A program made the position numbers and the translations under genes. Below the pieces are notes generated by a model, which was given only the letters and a program-made list of their open reading frames with translations, had not been told where the DNA came from and searched no databases. A stretch of 19,770 nucleotides of DNA from Eubacteriales bacterium (lineage in GTDB: Bacteria; Bacillota_A; Clostridia; Christensenellales; Aristaeellaceae), in contig JAUMYC010000019.1 of NCBI GenBank assembly GCA_030528845.1, positions 1-19,770 of the forward strand, in the 5' to 3' direction. Below are positions 1 through 7,220 of this stretch, piece by piece (within the stretch, counting starts at the first letter, position 1; each line of letters opens with the position of its first letter).

Positions 1-3
1 CTC

Positions 4-24
4 GGGCGACCGCAAGGGTCGCCC
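4..24. repeat. Short GC hairpin, likely dispersed intergenic repeat
   Basis: GGGCGACC and GGTCGCCC arms of 8 bp enclose a 5-base loop (GCAAG), followed by CCTACGGGACGAAAC. It lies beyond the terminator of the minus-strand operon, at the very edge of the window, so its full extent cannot be seen. There is no T-run, so it is not a terminator as it stands. Short elements of this type are common between genes in gut Clostridia; that it belongs to a dispersed family is inference from memory. Confidence 0.45.
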
Positions 25-64
25 CTACGGGACGAAACGCAGGCCATGTGATCGATTATAGAAA

Positions 65-113
65 TAAAAAACGCCCTTTGAGCGGCGCGCAGCGCGCCGC
101 TCAAAGGGCGTTT
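65..113 (-). terminator. Intrinsic terminator of the DUF6106-nifS-thiI-PAP2 operon
   Basis: A perfect inverted repeat at 69-113 has 22-base arms around a single central A at 91. Read on the minus strand the stem is followed by TTTTTTATTTC. It begins 3 bases after the PAP2 stop codon, so it ends the minus-strand operon. The arms are unusually long and GC-rich for a terminator. Confidence 0.85.
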
Positions 114-115
114 CG

Positions 116-688
116 TTATGCTGCGGCTCCGGCCCGGCGGGCGCGGCGCGCATCGTTCCAGAGGTCAAACCTGTATAGCAGCCTTCGGCCGATCTTTGCG
201 CCGAGCCAGCCGCAGACGAGCCCGAGCATCAGCCCGCCGAGGATGTCGGTCGGATAATGCACGAACAGATACATGCGGGAGAAGGCGATGGGCGCGGCCA
301 GCACGAGCGCGGGCTTCCACAGGAAGCTGCCCGCGAAGCAGAACGCGAACACCACCGCAAAGGAGGACGCCGTATGCCCCGAGGGGAAAGAATAGCCGTG
401 CGGGCGGCCGATGATCATATCGACGGCCTGCTCTACATCGCAGGGGCGGGCGCGCTCGACCAGCGGCTTGATGAGCATGTTGCCCATGATCTGCATCAGC
501 GCGAGCGCGACGGCCGAGGCAACGCCGGCCTTGCGGGTCTTTTTGAAGCAGAGCAGCAGCACGGTGAGCACGATCCAAAATACGCCGCCGTTGCCCAGCG
601 CCGAGATGAATTTCAGCAGGCCGTCGAGCAGATCGGTGCGCAGATGCTCCTGCATCCATAAGAGAATATCCAGTTCCGCTTGTGTCAT
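116..688 (-). CDS. PAP2-family membrane phosphatase
   Basis: A 190-residue integral membrane phosphatase of the PAP2 (type 2 phosphatidic acid phosphatase) superfamily. All three signature motifs are visible: K74 to RP 81-82 (KPLVERARP), PSGH at 102-105, and SR 137-138 with H144 followed by YPTD. Hydrophobic segments surround them (about 34-48, 55-73, 106-131, 147-164), with a basic, Ala/Arg-rich C-terminus. In Firmicutes such proteins dephosphorylate undecaprenyl pyrophosphate, phosphatidylglycerol phosphate or similar lipids; the substrate cannot be read from sequence. The start is ATG at 686-688, preceded by GAGGAAGGG with good spacing, which lies against the stop codon of thiI 13 bases upstream. 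It is therefore the last gene of the operon and probably translationally coupled to thiI, although no functional link to tRNA thiolation is evident. Confidence 0.9.
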   Translation of the reverse strand: MTQAELDILLWMQEHLRTDLLDGLLKFISALGNGGVFWIVLTVLLLCFKKTRKAGVASAVALALMQIMGNMLIKPLVERARPCDVEQAVDMIIGRPHGYSFPSGHTASSFAVVFAFCFAGSFLWKPALVLAAPIAFSRMYLFVHYPTDILGGLMLGLVCGWLGAKIGRRLLYRFDLWNDARRARRAGAAA

Positions 689-701
689 TTTGTACCCTTC
701 C

Positions 702-1847
702 TCAGCAGTTGATGATCCGCGTTCCGGCGATGGCCTCTTCGATCAGCGCCTCCGAATCCAGCCTCTCCTCCGCCTTTTCGCAGAACTTGGGCTTGGGCTT
801 GGTGTTGGGGTGGCGCGGAGTGAAGACGGTGCAGCAGTCTTCATAGGGCAGGATCGACGTTTCGTAGGTGTCGATCTTCTCCGCCTCGCGGATGATGTCG
901 AGCTTGTCCAGCCCGATGAGCGGGCGGAACACGGGCATGCCTACCACGATATCCGTGCAGCAGAGCGCCTCCATCGTCTGGCTGGCCACCTGCGCCAGAT
1001 TTTCGCCCGTGATGAGCGCCTGCGCCTTGAAGTTCTCGGCGGCCACGCGCTCCGCGATGCGCATCATATAGCGGCGCATGAGCACCGTGCCCAGATCCTC
1101 CGGACATTTTTCGTGGATCTCCAGCTGGATCTTCGTAAACGGCACGACCGCCACCTGCATGCCGCCCTGAAACTCGCCCAGCTTCTTGGCCAGCGAAAGC
1201 ACCTTTTCCTTGGCGCGCTCGCCGGTGTAGGGCGGGGATTCAAAGTGGACAGAGGCGATCTTCACGCCGCGGCGCATGATGGAATAGCCGGCCACGGGGC
1301 TGTCGATGCCGCCGGAGAGCAGCAGCGCCGCCTTTCCGCCGGTGCCCGTGGGCATGCCGCCCGCGCCCATGATCTCCTCGCAGCAAATGTAGGCCATGTC
1401 GCGCACTTCGACGTGCAGCTTGATCTCGGGCTCGTGTACGTCCACGCTCAGCTCCGCGTTGCTCTCGAGCACCCTGTGCCCCATTTCGGCGCCGATCTGG
1501 TTGGACTGCATGGGGAAGCTTTTGTCGCTGCGGCGGGCGACGACCTTGAACGTGCCGCTCTTGTCGGCCATCAGGCGCACGCACGCCTCGCCGATCTGGT
1601 CGATATCCTTTTCCGTTTCATAGGCCGGGCTGACGGAATGCACGCCGAAGACGCGCCTGACGCGCTCCGCCGCCTCCATCACATCGTCGATCTCCGCCAC
1701 GTAGATGCGGCTGTCCGCCAGCCACACCTTAGCGCCGAGCTCCTTGACGCTGTGGCGCACGTTCTCCGTCAGCATGCGCAGAAAATAGGGCCTGTTTGCG
1801 CCCTTGAGGTGCACCTCGCCGAAGCGCACCAGCAAAACCTCTCGCAC
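702..1847 (-). CDS. thiI: tRNA 4-thiouridine synthase ThiI, rhodanese-less form
   Basis: A 381-residue tRNA sulfurtransferase that adenylates U8 of tRNA and exchanges oxygen for sulfur to give 4-thiouridine. The order is an N-terminal ferredoxin-like part, a THUMP RNA-binding domain (about 60-165) and a PP-loop ATPase domain with SGGIDS at 178-183. Near the C-terminus PYEDCCTVFTPRHP carries C338/C339, in the region of the conserved catalytic cysteine. The protein stops about 40 residues later, so the rhodanese domain of E. coli ThiI is absent; as in Bacillus, sulfur should come directly from a dedicated cysteine desulfurase, and that gene lies immediately upstream. The start is GTG at 1845-1847: the AGAGGAG site (1858-1864) overlaps the nifS stop, and the nearer ATG is out of frame. 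Without the rhodanese domain it is probably not used in thiamine thiazole synthesis. Confidence 0.95.
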   Translation of the reverse strand: MREVLLVRFGEVHLKGANRPYFLRMLTENVRHSVKELGAKVWLADSRIYVAEIDDVMEAAERVRRVFGVHSVSPAYETEKDIDQIGEACVRLMADKSGTFKVVARRSDKSFPMQSNQIGAEMGHRVLESNAELSVDVHEPEIKLHVEVRDMAYICCEEIMGAGGMPTGTGGKAALLLSGGIDSPVAGYSIMRRGVKIASVHFESPPYTGERAKEKVLSLAKKLGEFQGGMQVAVVPFTKIQLEIHEKCPEDLGTVLMRRYMMRIAERVAAENFKAQALITGENLAQVASQTMEALCCTDIVVGMPVFRPLIGLDKLDIIREAEKIDTYETSILPYEDCCTVFTPRHPNTKPKPKFCEKAEERLDSEALIEEAIAGTRIINC

Positions 1848-1853
1848 AGGGGT

Positions 1854-3011
1854 TCATCTCCTCTGATATTGTTTGAGCAGGGCGTAGCTCTCGCCGATGC
1901 GCCCCGCGGCATATTCGATCTCCTCCTCCGTCGTATACGGAGAAAAGCTGAAGCGCAGCGCGCCCTCGGCCCGGTCGTCCGAAAGACCCATGGCCTTGAG
2001 CACGGCGCTGACATGTCTCTTTTTGCTCGAGCAGGCGCTGCCCGTGGAGCAGTAGACCCGCTCCGCCTCCAGCGCATGCAGCATCACCTCGCCGCGCACG
2101 TTCGGGAAGGTGAGGTTGAGGATATGCGGCGCGGCCTGCTCCGGCTGCGGCCCATTGACGAGCACCTCCGGCACTGCCTCGCGCACCAAATGTAAAAAGC
2201 GCAGCTTTTTGGCCATGAGCTCGTCCGCGAGCCCGCGCATGGCCTTCATTTCCAAGACGGCCCTGTGCAGCCCGGCAATGCCCGGCGTGTTCTCCGTGCC
2301 GGAGCGCAGGCCCTTTTCCTGCCCTCCGCCGATCTGCCTGGGCAGGATGCGCGCGCCCTTTTTGACATAGAGCGCGCCTGCGCCCTTAGGCCCGTGGATC
2401 TTATGGGCGGAGAGGGTGTACAGATCGACCGCGCGCGCGTCGAACGGCACGCGCAGGAAGCCCTGCACGCCGTCCACATGCACAAGGCATTTGGGGTTGG
2501 CCTTTTTGGCCATGTCGGCCATTTTTTTTACATTGGCCATGGCTCCGGTCTCGTTGTTGACCTGCATCACGCTCAGGAGCGCGGGCTTGTCCTCCAAAAG
2601 CGCCGCAAAGGCGGCCATGTCCGGCGTGCCGTCCTCCGTAACGGGCAGGACGCTGAGCCTGTGGCCCGCCTTCTGTGCCTCCTCAAAGGCGGCCAGCACG
2701 CTGGGGTGCTCCGTCGCATTGACGATCAGATGACCCGGCCCGCGCAGCGTCTTCACCGCGCCGAGCACGGCCAGATTGTTCGCCTCCGTGCCGCCGGAGG
2801 TGAAGAAGATCTCCTCCGGGGCGGCCTTGAGCGCCCGGGCGATCTCCGCGCGGCAATCCGCCAGCCTTTTTTCGCTCTCCACCGCCGGCGCATACTGCGA
2901 GGAAGGATTATAGAAGCCATCGCGCATGCACTGCGCCATGGCTTCTATAACATTTTCGCTCGGCCGGGTGGTCGCGCTGTTGTCCAGATACGCGCCCGTT
3001 ACTCCTGCCAT
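1854..3011 (-). CDS. NifS/IscS-type cysteine desulfurase, ThiI sulfur donor
   Basis: A 385-residue PLP-dependent class V aminotransferase that removes sulfur from cysteine as an enzyme-bound persulfide. Visible landmarks are YLDNSATT at 8-15, TSGGTEANN at 71-79, the stacking histidine in TEHP (H102), the PLP lysine in SAHK (K204) and the persulfide cysteine in GSACSS (C327). Position 6 bases upstream of thiI matches the B. subtilis nifZ-thiI arrangement, so tRNA thiolation is the likely role rather than general Fe-S assembly; no iscU or sufU is nearby. The ATG at 3009-3011 overlaps the previous gene by 13 bases, and no good ribosome binding site precedes it. A GGAG lies just inside the reading frame, so translation may be coupled or start a few codons later; family members usually begin only 2-4 residues before YLDN. 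Confidence 0.94.
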   Translation of the reverse strand: MAGVTGAYLDNSATTRPSENVIEAMAQCMRDGFYNPSSQYAPAVESEKRLADCRAEIARALKAAPEEIFFTSGGTEANNLAVLGAVKTLRGPGHLIVNATEHPSVLAAFEEAQKAGHRLSVLPVTEDGTPDMAAFAALLEDKPALLSVMQVNNETGAMANVKKMADMAKKANPKCLVHVDGVQGFLRVPFDARAVDLYTLSAHKIHGPKGAGALYVKKGARILPRQIGGGQEKGLRSGTENTPGIAGLHRAVLEMKAMRGLADELMAKKLRFLHLVREAVPEVLVNGPQPEQAAPHILNLTFPNVRGEVMLHALEAERVYCSTGSACSSKKRHVSAVLKAMGLSDDRAEGALRFSFSPYTTEEEIEYAAGRIGESYALLKQYQRR

Positions 3012-3556
3012 ACGCCAAAGCCCAGATAATTCTGGCTGCGGATGACCTTGATCATCTCGTCGGAGAGCTCCACGATCATCAGATGCTTCACATTATTCTT
3101 CACAAAGTAAAAATACACCAGCTGGCCGTCGCGGTTGAGGAACCAGTTGTGCTTTTTGATGCCGGGGGTCGTCAGCCATTTCTGAAAATGCGCATTGCCG
3201 GCCACGAGGCCGCAGGCTTCCACGTTCTTCATCGGCAGGCAGGTGAGGTAGGAACGGCGCACGTTGCCCAGCACCTTGCTCACGTCCAGATCGCCGTTGG
3301 TGAAGGTGTATTCGTATTCCGTGCGGAAATGGTCTTTATAGCGCCAGATGAGGAACACGACGCCCGCGCACAGCGCGCACACCACGATGCGCCCGATGAG
3401 CGCGACCATGGAATTGCTGGTGGTCAGCGTGCTGAAGAGCAAAAACGCGAACAGCCCGAAGGCGACCATCACGACCCAGCACAGCCCGTAGAGCAGGCTC
3501 TGCGCGCCGCGGTTTCTCTTTACGGCTACTTCTTCCAAGAAATTATCCATCGGCAT
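2999..3556 (-). CDS. DUF6106-like two-TM membrane protein
   Basis: A 185-residue protein with a short cytoplasmic N-terminus, two hydrophobic segments (about 22-44 and 50-71) and a soluble C-terminal domain with the pattern YEYTFTNGDLDVSKVLGN. This two-helix plus PH-like beta-domain layout resembles the Clostridia family DUF6106, recalled from memory rather than searched. Function unknown; the soluble part probably faces the cytoplasm. The start is the first ATG at 3554-3556, with GGAGGGAT on the minus strand (3562-3570) at good spacing; a second in-frame ATG two codons later is too close to decide against. It is the first gene of the operon and its last 13 bases overlap nifS. The recurring placement of such a protein before nifS-thiI would be worth checking, but nothing here ties it to sulfur transfer. 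Confidence 0.85.
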   Translation of the reverse strand: MPMDNFLEEVAVKRNRGAQSLLYGLCWVVMVAFGLFAFLLFSTLTTSNSMVALIGRIVVCALCAGVVFLIWRYKDHFRTEYEYTFTNGDLDVSKVLGNVRRSYLTCLPMKNVEACGLVAGNAHFQKWLTTPGIKKHNWFLNRDGQLVYFYFVKNNVKHLMIVELSDEMIKVIRSQNYLGFGVWQE

Positions 3557-3607
3557 AGTTTATCCCTCCAGGAATTATTTCCGTATTCTTTGCGATGCTT
3601 TCGTGTT

Positions 3608-3616
3608 ATTATAGCA
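3608..3616 (-). promoter_or_regulatory. Extended -10 promoter of the DUF6106-nifS-thiI-PAP2 operon
   Basis: On the minus strand TGCTATAAT gives a perfect -10 (3608-3613) with the TGn extension. The -35 at the 17-base position (TGGAAC) is poor, as is usual with extended -10 promoters. It lies 52 bases before the first ATG. Confidence 0.6.
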
Positions 3617-3699
3617 CACAAAGCCCGCAAGTTCCATAGCTCTTTGTGTCGCGCAGGCCCATTTCCTGTGAAATAAAAGGGAAACATTTGCGCATGCCC

Positions 3700-3728
3700 T
3701 TTCCCAAACGCCCCTCTTGCGGTACAAT
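3700..3728 (+). promoter_or_regulatory. Probable promoter of the zinc-ribbon membrane protein gene
   Basis: TACAAT at 3723-3728 is a good -10, with a weak TTTCCC 17 bases upstream. The distance to the start codon at 3769 leaves a leader of roughly 35 bases containing AGGAGGA. It diverges from the promoter of the minus-strand operon about 90 bases away. Confidence 0.45.
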
Positions 3729-3768
3729 AGGGGGCAGACCATTACGTTTTGTCAGGAGGAACCAAGCC

Positions 3769-5145
3769 TTGAAATGTCCCAAATGCGGCATGCAGAACGG
3801 CCCGCGCGCGGAAGTGTGCCGCCGCTGCGGCGCGCCGCTTTCCAAACCCGAGCAGGCGCCCGGCCCGGAGCGCACGCAGGCGCCCACGCAGCGCGGCCCG
3901 CTTTTCTGGATCATCTGCTATATGATCATGATCCCCGTGGCGGTGATGGGCCTGTACAAGGCCTATTTCTGGTTTGACGCATGGCGCGCCAGCCGCCCCT
4001 ACACCAGCGGCGACGTGGCCTATGCGCAGATCGAGACGATCAAAATGGACCACGCCAAGCCCGGCCACGCCGTGACCATCTTCGGCACGGACGGCGACGT
4101 GATCCACATCGACGAGCTGGGCCAGAGCTATATCGTGCTCGGCGGGCTCGTGCGCATCGAGATCGAGGACTCCTTCTGGTTCGACCGCGACCCGGAGGAG
4201 ATCAGCATGGCGCAGATCCAGCTCACTCCCACGCTCTACCGCGAGGACGGCACCAAGCAGGAGCTGCCCATCATCGAATACGAAGTGTCCACGCCCTATA
4301 CGCCCGTGACGCTCACCAGCCCCTCCTCGGCGAGGGAGACGGTCTACTCGAGCGTCTATCAGCTCGAGCTCAACGTCGTACCCGGCTCCACCGTGCTCAT
4401 CAACGGCGAGGATATCTCCGACACCGTCGACCGCGAAGGCGTGGTCACGGCGAACGTGAACGTGTATCCGCAGGGCGACAACCGGATCTCGCTCTATGCC
4501 TCCACCCCCAGCCACAAGGACACGCGCATGGACATCGTGCTCTATCGCCCGGTGATGGAGGTCGCGCTGGAGCTCTCGGCCAACACCGAGTATTCCTCCA
4601 CCCGCTCTCTGCTGGAGATCCGCGGCGCGATCGACCCGACGGCCGAGCTGGTCATCGATACGGACTATGAAGAAGAGAGCTATTCTGTGGATCCGACCAC
4701 GGGCGAGTTCTCCTTCCGCGCCCATTTCGACAAGATCGGCTACAACACGGTGCGCTTCCGCGCCGTCAAGGACGGCTGCGAGGACAGCATCATCTCCTTC
4801 CAGGTCTATTATCTGCCCTCGCTGGCGGAGTATTCCCGCAACGCCTGGATCATGGACTATGCGCAGCTGCGCCTGCTCTACGAACAGTGGCTCGGCCGCG
4901 TCTTCCAGTGCATCGGCACGGTGTACGACACCTTCTACGAGGGCGACACGCAATATGTCGTGCTCAACGTGGGCAACAAGGAGGACGTCAAGCTGGTCGT
5001 TCTGGAGAACATGTCCAACACGGCTTCGTTCGATTCGGAGATCCAATACCGCATCTATGCGGACGTGGCGGGCGATTATTACTACGACGCGACGGACTAT
5101 CCGCTGCTCGTCGCGCGCTATATCGACGTATACGTTCCCCGCTGA
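3769..5145 (+). CDS. Zinc-ribbon, single-TM protein with Ig-like extracellular part
   Basis: 458 residues, not assigned to a named family. It opens with a zinc ribbon, C3-x2-C6 and C17-x2-C20, followed by a Pro-rich linker and one membrane segment (about 43-68, GPLFWIICYMIMIPVAVMGL). The rest should be outside the cell: beta-rich and acidic, with two stretches that read like Ig-like repeats (about 200-265, containing PGSTVLINGEDI; and about 280-350, containing DPTAELVIDTDY), then a C-terminal domain of about 100 residues rich in Tyr and Asp. The start is TTG at 3769, because AGGAGGA (3754-3760) sits 8 bases before it and the zinc ribbon begins at the next codon; the open frame extends to 3646 but upstream residues look non-coding and precede the promoter. 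The architecture resembles zinc-ribbon membrane proteins such as YvbJ/TcaA, whose role in the envelope is poorly known. It stands alone between a promoter and a terminator. Confidence 0.85.
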   Translation: MKCPKCGMQNGPRAEVCRRCGAPLSKPEQAPGPERTQAPTQRGPLFWIICYMIMIPVAVMGLYKAYFWFDAWRASRPYTSGDVAYAQIETIKMDHAKPGHAVTIFGTDGDVIHIDELGQSYIVLGGLVRIEIEDSFWFDRDPEEISMAQIQLTPTLYREDGTKQELPIIEYEVSTPYTPVTLTSPSSARETVYSSVYQLELNVVPGSTVLINGEDISDTVDREGVVTANVNVYPQGDNRISLYASTPSHKDTRMDIVLYRPVMEVALELSANTEYSSTRSLLEIRGAIDPTAELVIDTDYEEESYSVDPTTGEFSFRAHFDKIGYNTVRFRAVKDGCEDSIISFQVYYLPSLAEYSRNAWIMDYAQLRLLYEQWLGRVFQCIGTVYDTFYEGDTQYVVLNVGNKEDVKLVVLENMSNTASFDSEIQYRIYADVAGDYYYDATDYPLLVARYIDVYVPR

Positions 5146-5157
5146 GCAAAGGGGGAA

Positions 5158-5279
5158 GGGGCGGGGGGCTCCGCCCCCCTGCACCCCCTGCCAAGGGGCT
5201 CTGCCCCTTGAAACCCCGCTGCGCAGGGCTTCGCCCCGCGCCCGGCAGGGGACTGCGTCCCCTGCACCCCTCTTTTCCG
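5158..5279. repeat. Cluster of four GC-rich hairpins, probable intergenic repeat
   Basis: Four short perfect or nearly perfect stems follow each other: GGGGGGC-TCC-GCCCCCC, AAGGGGC-TCT-GCCCCTT, an imperfect GCGCAGGG-CTTCG-CCCCGCGC, and CAGGGGAC-TGC-GTCCCCTG, joined by CACCCC-type linkers. All have 3- to 5-base loops. No T-runs follow, so these are not terminators themselves. No open frame of credible composition covers the block, and no transposase is near. The look is that of a non-autonomous intergenic repeat. Confidence 0.65.
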
Positions 5280-5288
5280 CGCACAAGG

Positions 5289-5325
5289 GCGCGGGGCCGG
5301 CCGCACGCCGTCCCCGCGCTTTTTT
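5289..5325 (+). terminator. Intrinsic terminator after the zinc-ribbon protein gene
   Basis: GCGCGGGG (5289-5296) pairs with CCCCGCGC (5312-5319), followed by TTTTTT. It lies 143 bases after the stop codon, beyond the hairpin cluster, and 38 bases before the next promoter. Confidence 0.8.
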
Positions 5326-5363
5326 CTATCCCGCCGCTTCCGACGCATTTTTTAACAAAACCC

Positions 5364-5392
5364 TTGACACGCCCCTATCCAATGGGTATAAT
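5364..5392 (+). promoter_or_regulatory. Consensus promoter of the Trp T-box / trpB2 unit
   Basis: TTGACA (5364-5369), a 17-base spacer and TATAAT (5387-5392): a full sigma-A consensus. Transcription should begin close to 5399, just before Stem I of the T-box leader. A perfect promoter fits a unit whose control is exerted by attenuation rather than by initiation. Confidence 0.9.
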
Positions 5393-5398
5393 CGTTCA

Positions 5399-5697
5399 CA
5401 TCAAAACCGATGAGGCAGAAGAGTACGCGGAGAAGATCTGCTCCAAGAGAGCCGCCGGCGGTGGGATGGCGGCAGCAGAGGCTTTGCGGAATGGACTGCC
5501 GAGGGCGCGAGGAAAGGCGAAAAACGCCGAGTATGCCGCGACGGATTTCCACCGTTAGAGGGAAGAGCGCATGCATGTGCGCTGCAGAGCGGGCGAATCA
5601 TTCGCCAATATGGGTGGCACCGCAGAAGCTATCACACAGCTTTTGTCCCAGAAAAAACGCACGGCGTTTTTTCACGAGAGGGACAGAGGCTTTTTTT
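5399..5697 (+). ncRNA. T-box leader, tryptophan-specific (UGG specifier)
   Basis: A tRNA-sensing leader that reads uncharged tRNA-Trp and decides between termination and read-through. In Stem I, GGCAG (5414-5418) pairs with CTGCC (5496-5500) and CGCGG (5426-5430) with TTGCG (5484-5488), leaving a specifier loop AAGAGTA opposite GAATGGA; the specifier triplet is TGG at 5492-5494, the Trp codon. The AAGAGAGC bulge motif (5445-5452) and distal loop GGTGGGA (5460-5466, fits GNUGNRA) are present. The T-box TGGGTGGCACCGC is at 5611-5623; its TGGC bulge (5615-5618) can pair with the GCCA end expected of bacterial tRNA-Trp. The terminator follows. Specifier, bulge base and downstream gene all agree on tryptophan. 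Confidence 0.95.
5638..5697 (+). terminator. Regulated terminator of the Trp T-box
   Basis: AGCTTTTGTCCC (5638-5649) pairs with GGGACAGAGGCT (5680-5691), with two G-U pairs, followed by a T-run to 5697. Nested inside is a perfect 9-base hairpin, AAAAAACGC/GCGTTTTTT (5652-5672). Formation of the antiterminator around 5611-5630 would be expected to prevent the outer stem. Confidence 0.85.
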
Positions 5698-5759
5698 GTG
5701 CCCTTTCCCTCGCCGAAACAGCGCCGCATCCTATACAACGCCGAAAGGAGACCACGCAC

Positions 5760-7142
5760 ATGTCTAAAATCGAGATCCCCTATAAGATCTATCTTTCCGA
5801 AGAGGAGCTGCCGCGCTATTGGTATAACGTGAAGGCGGACATGAAAAACAAGCCCGCCCCGCTGCTCAACCCGGCGACCTGTCAGCCGATGACCGCGCAG
5901 GAGCTGGGCGAAGTGTTCTGCGACGAGCTGGTGCAGCAGGAGCTCAACGACACCGACCGGCTCATCCCCATCCCGGACGAGATCCGCGATTTTTATAAGA
6001 TGTACCGTCCCGCGCCGCTCATCCGCGCCTATTGCCTGGAAAAGCAGCTGGGCACCCCCGCGCATATCTATTATAAGTTCGAGGGCAACAACACCTCCGG
6101 CAGCCACAAGCTCAACTCCGCCATCGCGCAGGCCTATTACGCCAAGGCGCAGGGCCTCAAGGGCGTGACCACCGAGACCGGCGCGGGCCAGTGGGGCACG
6201 GCGCTGAGCATGGCCTGCTCCTATTTCGGGCTGGACTGCAAGGTGTTCATGGTCAAATGCTCCTATGAGCAAAAGCCCTTCCGGCGCGAGGTCATGCGCA
6301 CCTACGGCGCGAACGTGACCCCGAGCCCCTCCGAGACGACGGCCGTGGGCCGCAAGATCCTCGAGGAGCACCCGGGCACCTCCGGCTCGCTGGGCTGCGC
6401 CATCTCCGAGGCCGTCGAAGTGGCCACGGGCACCGAGGGCTACCGCTATGTGCTGGGCTCCGTGCTGCATCAGGTGCTGCTGCACCAGTCCGTCATCGGC
6501 GTGGAGACCAAGACCGCGCTGGACAAATACGGCGTGACGCCCGATATCATCATCGGCTGCGCGGGCGGCGGCTCCAACCTCGGCGGCCTGATCTCCCCGT
6601 TCATGGGCGAGAAGCTGCGCGGCGAGAAGGATTATCAGTTCATCGCGGTCGAGCCGGCCTCCTGCCCCAGCCTGACCCGCGGAAAATACGTCTACGACTA
6701 CTGCGACACGGGCAAGGTCTGCCCGCTGCAGAAGATGTACACCCTCGGCTCCGGCTTCATCCCCTCCGCCAGCCACAGCGGCGGCCTGCGCTATCACGGC
6801 ATGAGCGCCACCCTCTCCCAGCTCTACGACGACGGCCTGATGGAGGCCCGCAGCGTGACGCAGACGGAGGTCTTCGAGGCGGCGGTGCAGTTCGCGCGCG
6901 TGGAGGGCATCCTGCCCGCGCCCGAGAGCAGCCACGCCATCCGCGTCGCCATCGACGAGGCGCTCAAATGCAAGGAGACCGGCGAGAAGAAGACCATCGT
7001 CTTCGGCCTGACCGGCACCGGCTATTTCGACATGTACGCCTATCAGAAGTTCAACGACGGCCAGATGAGCGATTACATCCCCACGGACGAGGATCTCGCC
7101 ACCGGCTTTAACGGCCTGCCCGTCATCCCCGGCGTACAGTAA
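5760..7142 (+). CDS. TrpB2-type tryptophan synthase beta chain
   Basis: A 460-residue PLP enzyme joining indole and L-serine to make L-tryptophan. The PLP lysine is K117 in SGSHKLNSA, the catalytic glutamate E139 in ETGAGQWG, and the phosphate-binding loop GCAGGGSN at 266-273. The longer N-terminus with DEIRDFYKMYRPAPLIRA and overall length are those of the TrpB2 group rather than the shorter TrpB1 that works with TrpA. No trpA, trpC or other trp gene is adjacent. The start is ATG at 5760-5762, with AAAGGAG at 5744-5750; the frame is open further upstream but only through the T-box. Regulation is by the Trp T-box directly upstream. The likely role is making tryptophan from free indole, alone or with a distant TrpA. 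A weak hairpin follows the gene. Confidence 0.94.
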   Translation: MSKIEIPYKIYLSEEELPRYWYNVKADMKNKPAPLLNPATCQPMTAQELGEVFCDELVQQELNDTDRLIPIPDEIRDFYKMYRPAPLIRAYCLEKQLGTPAHIYYKFEGNNTSGSHKLNSAIAQAYYAKAQGLKGVTTETGAGQWGTALSMACSYFGLDCKVFMVKCSYEQKPFRREVMRTYGANVTPSPSETTAVGRKILEEHPGTSGSLGCAISEAVEVATGTEGYRYVLGSVLHQVLLHQSVIGVETKTALDKYGVTPDIIIGCAGGGSNLGGLISPFMGEKLRGEKDYQFIAVEPASCPSLTRGKYVYDYCDTGKVCPLQKMYTLGSGFIPSASHSGGLRYHGMSATLSQLYDDGLMEARSVTQTEVFEAAVQFARVEGILPAPESSHAIRVAIDEALKCKETGEKKTIVFGLTGTGYFDMYAYQKFNDGQMSDYIPTDEDLATGFNGLPVIPGVQ

Positions 7143-7176
7143 CGCTCCGTTTGCGCCGCAATAAAAACATCAAATT

Positions 7177-7211
7177 CAGAGCCAGCCGTGCATACCGCGC
7201 GGCCGGCTCTG
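7177..7211 (+). terminator. Weak hairpin after trpB2
   Basis: CAGAGCC (7177-7183) pairs with GGCTCTG (7205-7211), extended by GCCG/CGGC past one mismatch. What follows is TGTTATAATAAG, not a true T-run, so termination would be weak; the 3' arm abuts the next promoter. Confidence 0.35.
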
Positions 7212-7220
7212 TGTTATAAT
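7212..7220 (+). promoter_or_regulatory. Extended -10 promoter of the histidine phosphatase gene
   Basis: TGTTATAAT combines a perfect -10 (7215-7220) with the TGn extension. No convincing -35 is seen at 7192-7197. It lies 34 bases before the start codon. Confidence 0.55.

Noticed and set aside
411..2195. Long plus-strand frame (594 codons) opposite PAP2, thiI and nifS
   Set aside because: Runs against three recognised genes on the other strand; composition is that of an antisense shadow and no ribosome binding site precedes it.
3742..5286. 514-codon minus-strand frame opposite the zinc-ribbon protein gene
   Set aside because: The plus-strand protein has a zinc ribbon, membrane helix, promoter and ribosome binding site; the opposite frame has none of these and extends over the hairpin cluster.
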